Source: an uncultured Thermofilaceae archaeon (GTDB taxonomy: Archaea > Thermoproteota > Thermoprotei > Thermofilales > Thermofilaceae). Taken from it: 64,000 nt of DNA. The stretch covers positions 1-64,000 of the forward strand of contig CALHPJ010000002.1 in NCBI GenBank assembly GCA_938036345.1, given 5' to 3'. The position numbers and the translations under genes were made by a program. Shown piece by piece: positions 59,979-64,000 of this stretch. Position 1 is the stretch's first letter; the number at the start of each line of letters is the position of its first letter. The notes under the pieces are model-generated. The model searched no databases. It saw nothing but the letters and a program-made list of their open reading frames with translations, and had not been told where the DNA came from.

Positions 59979-60665
59979 CTAAAAAAGCATTATCCCTCTA
60001 TTCACTTTGATCGCAGCCACTCTTACCTCATGCGATTCTTTGCGGTGATGCGGCATAGTCGGAGGTAGGCGGACAACTTCTTCGAATAACACCCCGGGGG
60101 AACAGCCCATCTCCCTACACTTAGCTAGAACGTAATCTAGGGACTCCGCCTTATGTATGCTGAAAACTGTGGGCGCAAGCCTGAGCGCAGTCCGCAAAAA
60201 CTCTATGTCGACCCCCCTTCTATGAACTCCGAAAGGCGGGTTCTGTATTACGCAGTGCACATCTCTGGAGGTTTCGAACCTTGAAGCTTCCGCGCACACG
60301 GCATCCACACAAGCATCCACCCCTAAACTTTTGGCTGCGGCCAGCGCGACACTTAATGCCTTCTTGTCGACATCCACTAGGATCACGTAGGGTGCACCCA
60401 AGATAGCTGCGCCAAGCCCCAATCGCCCGGTTCCAGCCCCAAGATCTACCACTGTTCCCTCGAGGCCGTGGTAGCTGAAAGCAGCGATCCACAGCAGTCT
60501 GGAGGCCAGGTGGGGAGGTGTAGCATACTGTTCAAGTTCAACCCTAGGTTGGGGGTGCGGGGGTACCTTGGATAGAAGCATCTCTAGAGCCTTCTTCTTA
60601 AGCGGCCGCCGTTCCCAGCACGGAGAGCCTTGCATGTGGGGGTGCTCGCAGCACCCTTCAATCAC
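59979..60665 (-). CDS. SAM-dependent N6-adenine methyltransferase (METTL5-like)
   Basis: A 228-aa methyltransferase. SAM motif I is TVVDLGAGTGRLGLGAAILG, motif IV is VIQNPPFGVHRRG (NPPF adenine-N6 signature), preceded by LEQYATPPHLASRL. This matches the COG2263/METTL5 type that methylates an rRNA adenine with Trm112-like help. The GTG start overlaps the aRF1 stop (GTGA), so it is translationally coupled to release factor synthesis. Confidence 0.87.
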   Translation of the reverse strand: MIEGCCEHPHMQGSPCWERRPLKKKALEMLLSKVPPHPQPRVELEQYATPPHLASRLLWIAAFSYHGLEGTVVDLGAGTGRLGLGAAILGAPYVILVDVDKKALSVALAAAKSLGVDACVDAVCAEASRFETSRDVHCVIQNPPFGVHRRGVDIEFLRTALRLAPTVFSIHKAESLDYVLAKCREMGCSPGVLFEEVVRLPPTMPHHRKESHEVRVAAIKVNRGIMLF

Positions 60666-61876
60666 AGCTTATACCTCAAAATAGCAGCTATTCCTCCAAA
60701 GACCTTCAGGAACTCCCTCCCCTCACCTGTCTCCAGAGATACGAGCACTACCTCAGCTCCGCTGCTCTCCGCCAACTTGCTTAACTCCTCGATGAGCGGT
60801 ATTCTTTCGACGATTTCCGTGTCTAGCGACCCGCAGTTGGAGCACTTAACCTCTTCCCCCTCTATAGTCTCTTGGTTTTCGAAACCGCAAGCTCGACACT
60901 TGTAGTGCACCCGGGCTTTCTTTACCGCCTCCGAGACCAACAGCGTTCTGACGGCGCCGGCCTCTATAGCTTTCCTAACTTCTTCCTCCCCATAAATGGC
61001 TAAACCGGTGTCCCTTGCCACATGGTAAAGCAGCTCGTTTACTGCCTCCCTCTCCTTTATATACTGGACGTCCTTTAGCAAATCCTGCGCCCTGTTAAGT
61101 AGCTCGTATATGCCAGCCTCACCTCCGTAGCCCACGTCGAAAACTCCAAGCACCTTATCCTTCAATTGGTAGTGGAGGTAATCGCCCTTTAGGAATTCCT
61201 CTTTTGAGGGGCCGGGTCCACCCACTACTACTCCCTTTAGGTCAGGGATTTCAAGGAATATTTTATTGGCGTACTCGCCGACTCGCTTATAGAACTCATG
61301 GGTAAGTTGTTCGATTATCCTTTCGAATCTCCTAGCCGATTGTCCGCCAGCCCTATGCTTTCGGGGGACCCCCGACTCGATTTCCTTCACTATCTGCAGC
61401 GACTTCCCCCTTAAAACTGCAAAAGCCGCTTCACCCCTGTCGATCACAATTAAACCGTAAGACTCCTTGACCGCAATCATGTCATCCAGAATTTCGGTGT
61501 AGAAGCGTGAGTCGCATCTGTAGAGCCAAACCTTGAGCTTCTCCGGGGGCTCCAGTACGTGAACCTCCAGCTTCTCGCTGCCGGGCGAGTCCCCCTCCAC
61601 GTAGCCAGCGAAAATGACGAGGCCGTTGGGTGGCGTCGTTTTGAAAAGCTTAAGCCTCTGCATAACGGCCGTTAATGCATCGAGCACGTGGTGGCGGGTT
61701 GTCCGATCTTTGATGTTAGATGCTGAAGAGTACTCGCTCCTAAGAACTTCCGCCACCTCGCTTAACGGCCGCCCGGCTGGTATGTAGAGTGAAATCAGCT
61801 CTGTTCCTCTCCCGGTCTTGCTTTTAAGACTGTTCAGGAACTGCTGAAGTTTAAAGCGTTCCAGTTCTGTCGCCAT
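60662..61876 (-). CDS. prf1: Peptide chain release factor aRF1
   Basis: A 404-aa class-1 release factor. The GGQ catalytic loop is PRKHRAGGQSARR (Gly177-Gly178-Gln179). The stop-codon-reading domain has NIKD at 54-57 instead of the common NIKS, and YRCDSRFYTE matches the YxCxxxF element. The C-terminal domain has a zinc ribbon CRAC...CSNC. Box A (minus-sense TTTTTAAAATAG, near 61900) gives a leaderless ATG. First gene of the aRF1-methyltransferase-csl4-DUF2067-rpoL operon. Confidence 0.94.
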   Translation of the reverse strand: MATELERFKLQQFLNSLKSKTGRGTELISLYIPAGRPLSEVAEVLRSEYSSASNIKDRTTRHHVLDALTAVMQRLKLFKTTPPNGLVIFAGYVEGDSPGSEKLEVHVLEPPEKLKVWLYRCDSRFYTEILDDMIAVKESYGLIVIDRGEAAFAVLRGKSLQIVKEIESGVPRKHRAGGQSARRFERIIEQLTHEFYKRVGEYANKIFLEIPDLKGVVVGGPGPSKEEFLKGDYLHYQLKDKVLGVFDVGYGGEAGIYELLNRAQDLLKDVQYIKEREAVNELLYHVARDTGLAIYGEEEVRKAIEAGAVRTLLVSEAVKKARVHYKCRACGFENQETIEGEEVKCSNCGSLDTEIVERIPLIEELSKLAESSGAEVVLVSLETGEGREFLKVFGGIAAILRYKL

Positions 61877-61914
61877 TTTATGGACCCCTCACAAGCTATT
61901 TTAAAAAGAATGTT

Positions 61915-61927
61915 GCCGCTCAGCGGC
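61915..61927. repeat. Inverted repeat between the aRF1 and gar1 promoters
   Basis: GCCGCT-C-AGCGGC is a perfect 6-bp-arm inverted repeat lying between box A of aRF1 (minus strand, near 61900) and box A of gar1 (plus strand, near 61950). It could be an operator for both promoters. Confidence 0.45.
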
Positions 61928-61945
61928 GGCACGTAATTACTGGAG

Positions 61946-62029
61946 CAATTATTTTAACGCGGAGTGCCGAAACTTACGGTCTGCGCCGAACTCAACATAA
62001 GCATGTTACTGCAACACCTCTGCTGAGTT
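61946..62029 (+). promoter_or_regulatory. gar1 promoter and leader with start-adjacent stem
   Basis: Box A attattttaac (61946-61956) would place the RNA start near 61978, leaving about 52 nt of leader. In it AACTCA (61989-61994) can pair with TGAGTT (62024-62029), which abuts the gar1 ATG, and an inner ACAT/ATGT stem (61995-62006) may form. In a genome where most starts appear leaderless this leader stands out. A weaker TATA-like stretch near 62000 could instead give a leaderless start. Confidence 0.4.
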
Positions 62030-62299
62030 ATGATCCCGATAGGCAAGGTTGTGAAGGCGACTCGCGATGGGAAGCTCGTGGTTAAGGCCGAAGCTATACC
62101 ACAGCTCGGCGCGGAGGTTCGTGACGCATCCACCGGCTTGGTTGGCTACGTCGATGACATCATAGGCCCGGTAGCTTCACCTTACATAGTCGTTAAACTG
62201 TCTGAGCAGAGGGTTAGGCAATCCGAGTATTTTGTGAACCGCGTGCTATACGCCACTACTGTAGTAAAAAAGCTGCGCGTAAGGGGTGGTTTAACATGA
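62030..62299 (+). CDS. gar1: H/ACA RNP protein Gar1
   Basis: An 89-aa beta-barrel protein: IPIGKVVKATRDGKLVVKAE, GAEVRDASTGLVGYVDDIIGPV and SPYIVVKL match archaeal Gar1, which binds Cbf5 and speeds release of pseudouridylated RNA. The ATG overlap with the tfb start (ATGA) at the 3' end couples the two, an arrangement common in archaea. Confidence 0.92.
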   Translation: MIPIGKVVKATRDGKLVVKAEAIPQLGAEVRDASTGLVGYVDDIIGPVASPYIVVKLSEQRVRQSEYFVNRVLYATTVVKKLRVRGGLT

Positions 62300-63171
62300 A
62301 TGAGGAGTGCCCGCAGTGTAGATCTGCGAAGCTAATCTTTGACCCGGCTACCGGCGAACGGAAATGCTCCGAGTGCGGCTACGTCGTAGAAGAGACAACA
62401 GTAGACTTAGGACCCGAGTGGAGAGCTTACGATCGCCAGCAGGCGCTGCTTCGAGCGAGGGCGGAGCCGGTTAACCCCCAGCGTGAATTATGGACGCTTA
62501 TAGGAAGTAAAGCCGGTCTAGGGGTGGCTAAGCGGGCTGAGTTCGCTAGGCTTTCCGTAATACAAGAGTTCGTATCTAAGGAAGGCGAGAGGGGACTAAC
62601 CCACGGGTGGAGTGAAGTAAGCAGACTTGCCGCTGCAATACAAGCCTCACCACAAGTGAAGGACGAGGCTTTAAGGATATTTTCGCTGGCTCAGAAGGGG
62701 GGATTGATCAAAGGGAGGAGCATACAGGGGATAGCGGCTGCGAGCATAGCTTTAGCATGTAGGGAGTATGGGCTCCCCAACCCCCTCCCCAAGTTGTGCA
62801 AATACGTCTCCGTCAGCCCAAAGGACTTGAGGAGGTGCTACTTACTTTTGCTGGAAAACCTAGGGGGAGAGCTGAAGCTTAAACCCCCGGACCCCACGAA
62901 ATACATACCAATGATTGCGAACAAGTTGAGCTTAAGCGTGGAAGTTCAGCGCACAGCCGCCAAAATCTTAGGGGCTGTAGCGGAGGCGCGCATCCTGCTG
63001 GGCAAGCCTCCGCGGAGCTTAGCGGCTGCCGCGCTCTACATATCCTCCATAATACATCGCGAGCGCAAATCCAGGGTAGATTTTGCAGCGGCTGTCGGTA
63101 TAACTGAGACTACTCTGAGGAAACACGTGAAGGAGCTCATCAGGAAGTTGGATGTAGAGATTCTCATTTGA
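62296..63171 (+). CDS. tfb: Transcription initiation factor TFB (divergent)
   Basis: A 291-aa TFIIB homologue. The N-terminal zinc ribbon is CPQC...CSEC (residues 5-27), followed by a GPEWRAY start of the B-reader. The next stretch lacks the conserved HDKGLST-type linker seen in most archaeal TFBs and reads NPQRELWTLIGSK instead. Two cyclin folds follow: QGIAAASIALACREYG and LAAAALYISSIIHRERKS, the latter with the recognition helix ITETTLRKHVKEL for the BRE. It positions RNA polymerase with TBP. Coupled to gar1. Confidence 0.88.
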   Translation: MNEECPQCRSAKLIFDPATGERKCSECGYVVEETTVDLGPEWRAYDRQQALLRARAEPVNPQRELWTLIGSKAGLGVAKRAEFARLSVIQEFVSKEGERGLTHGWSEVSRLAAAIQASPQVKDEALRIFSLAQKGGLIKGRSIQGIAAASIALACREYGLPNPLPKLCKYVSVSPKDLRRCYLLLLENLGGELKLKPPDPTKYIPMIANKLSLSVEVQRTAAKILGAVAEARILLGKPPRSLAAAALYISSIIHRERKSRVDFAAAVGITETTLRKHVKELIRKLDVEILI

Positions 63172-63186
63172 GAAGCAAAAAGGGCA

Positions 63187-63197
63187 AGTTAATATAG
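63187..63197 (+). promoter_or_regulatory. Box A of the RPC34-like gene
   Basis: gttaatatagc is centred about 26 bp before the ATG at 63217, in agreement with the leaderless spacing seen elsewhere. Confidence 0.5.
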
Positions 63198-63216
63198 CCT
63201 GTTCTGCAGGAACATT

Positions 63217-63618
63217 ATGGGTATGCGTAGCGAGGCTAGAGAGCTTAAGCTGAGCGAGGGCGGCGGAGATCAGATAGAGAAACGCATACTCGACATAGTT
63301 TCGGCGTCCGGTGATGCAGGGGTACTGCAGCGGAACATATGGCAGCTGTTAAACTTAGACAGCAGAAAGGGAAGCAAAATAGTGAAGCGGCTCGAGCGTA
63401 TGGGATTCATCTCCAGGGAGGTTGTAGTCCATAGGGGGAGGAAAATGTATGTGTTGAAGCCAACGCCCAGGTTACTGCGCGCACCCCGATTGCCGCAGCT
63501 GTTGGAGGAGATTCCGTGCTTCTACTGCCCGCTTCTCCTTTCCTGCTCTAATGAACAGCAGAGAGTTTTGAGTTGCGAGAAACTGAACCAGTGGCTCGTA
63601 AACGGGGTGGACAAGTGA
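63217..63618 (+). CDS. Winged-helix protein with C-terminal cysteine cluster, RPC34-like
   Basis: A 133-aa protein. Residues about 20-75 form a winged helix (ILDIVSASGDAGVLQRNIWQ and KIVKRLERMGFI). The tail CFYCPLLLSCSNEQQRVLSC has four Cys in a pattern like the Fe-S-binding end of RPC34/hRPC39, an RNA polymerase III subunit with crenarchaeal orthologues. Placement next to TFB supports a transcription role. The assignment rests on this pattern only; it could be a MarR-like regulator with an Fe-S cluster. Confidence 0.7.
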   Translation: MGMRSEARELKLSEGGGDQIEKRILDIVSASGDAGVLQRNIWQLLNLDSRKGSKIVKRLERMGFISREVVVHRGRKMYVLKPTPRLLRAPRLPQLLEEIPCFYCPLLLSCSNEQQRVLSCEKLNQWLVNGVDK

Positions 63619-64000
63619 ATATGGTCCGATGCTTCGTGGCTGTGGATGTTGACGATATCGGCGTCGTCTCAAGGGTCACTAGGATTCAACAGCAGATTAG
63701 CGAGACTGGAGCTAAGTTAAAGCTCGTAGAACCCGAGAACCTTCACCTCACCTTGAGGTTTATCGGCGAGGTTGAAGTAGAACAAATTGGCAGAATAGTG
63801 GAGGCACTGGAGCGCGTCGAGTTCGTAAGCTTCCAGGTCGAGTTCGCTAGTCTGGGTGCGTTTCCCAATAATCGCAGGCCTCGTGTTATATGGATTGGGG
63901 TGAGAAGGGGGGCTGCCGAGCTCGCCGAGCTCAGCGCAAATGTGAACTCAGCCCTCTCCAAGTTAAGGTTGCCTAAACCCGAGGAAGAGTTTACCCCGCA
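63615..64000 (+). CDS. thpR: RNA 2',3'-cyclic phosphodiesterase ThpR, 3'-truncated
   Basis: A 2H phosphoesterase running off the right edge. The first HxTx motif is PENLHLTLRF near residue 40; the second should lie beyond the window. It begins MVRCFVAVDV as in archaeal ThpR/LigT, which opens 2',3'-cyclic phosphates on RNA. A GTG at 63615 overlaps the stop of the upstream gene (GTGA); the ATG at 63621 is the alternative start. Confidence 0.88.
   Translation, partial: MNMVRCFVAVDVDDIGVVSRVTRIQQQISETGAKLKLVEPENLHLTLRFIGEVEVEQIGRIVEALERVEFVSFQVEFASLGAFPNNRRPRVIWIGVRRGAAELAELSANVNSALSKLRLPKPEEEFTP

Noticed and set aside
1-64000. CRISPR arrays, insertion sequences, prophage genes
   Set aside because: No regularly spaced repeats, transposase, integrase or capsid-type proteins were seen; gene order is chromosomal in character.

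Overview
The window is a dense, GC-rich (mid-50s % by eye) stretch of archaeal chromosome. It carries archaeal/eukaryotic-type information genes (aRF1, TFB, Rpo11, a likely Rpo8, an RPC34-like protein, Cdc6/Orc1, RadA, SRP19, Csl4, archaeosine TGT, GatD/GatE, eS8, eS30). All five tRNA genes are interrupted by short introns, some at non-canonical positions. Many genes have an A/T-rich box A centred about 26 bp upstream of the start codon, implying mostly leaderless mRNAs. An RPC34-like protein, Rpo8, eS30 and intron-rich tRNAs together point to a thermophilic Thermoproteota lineage, most like Thermofilales/Thermoproteales. That placement is inferred from gene content, not from a tree.

Layout. 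1-751: 3' part of kae1 (t6A). 824-4882: sugar-type redox/amination genes (DegT aminotransferase, zinc alcohol dehydrogenase, nitroreductase, Gfo/Idh oxidoreductase). 4888-9223: AMP phosphorylase, a zinc-ribbon membrane protein, a tandem pair of divergent YjbQ-fold proteins and a secreted, membrane-anchored GH5 glycosidase. 9280-10230: decayed radical SAM gene. 10350-14608: P-loop-like/deoxyribosyltransferase-like fusion, redox-dead glutaredoxin-fold protein, ThiL, radical SAM enzyme with helix-hairpin-helix tail. 14592-18222: tungsten aldehyde oxidoreductase, its four-cluster ferredoxin, a membrane protein and a duplicated molybdopterin-fold protein. 18298-23113: DMT transporter, GH116 glucosidase, cyclophilin-like protein, Sua5, tRNA-Thr. 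23158-28224: TldE/TldD peptidase pair, a mutarotase-fold protein and a second Gfo/Idh enzyme. 28218-34542: JAMM protein, KsgA/Dim1, zinc-ribbon p27-like protein, nucleotidyltransferase, DUF711 and DUF362 operon, HAD phosphatase, tRNA-Pro. 34604-41442: GNAT plus MurL-like PP-loop enzyme, isoaspartyl peptidase, SerK-like kinase, a double ATP-cone-like protein, ApgM. 41392-46716: radA with a small upstream ORF, a C/D box sRNA, cdc6, tRNA-Ser, URO-D-family protein, DUF763. 46842-49463: tRNA-Val, a multiply frameshifted PHP pseudogene, aldo/keto reductase. 49584-64000: tRNA-Lys with two introns and a long translation/transcription/RNA-processing block.

How genes work together. The aRF1-methyltransferase-Csl4-DUF2067-rpoL-RNaseIII-like string on the minus strand is one overlapping operon for translation termination, rRNA modification, RNA decay and transcription. 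GatD and GatE make Gln-tRNA. Kae1 and Sua5 both serve t6A synthesis. The AOR and its ferredoxin form an oxidoreductase/electron-carrier pair. TldD and TldE form one protease. GH5 and GH116 with a DMT exporter and sugar oxidoreductases suggest a heterotrophic, saccharide-using organism. No CRISPR array, insertion sequence, prophage or plasmid gene is visible. The most distinctive items are the tRNA introns, the C/D sRNA beside radA, the complementary YjbQ pair, several enzymes of unclear role (P-loop/NDT fusion, double ATP-cone protein, MurL-like PP-loop operon) and two clear pseudogenes.
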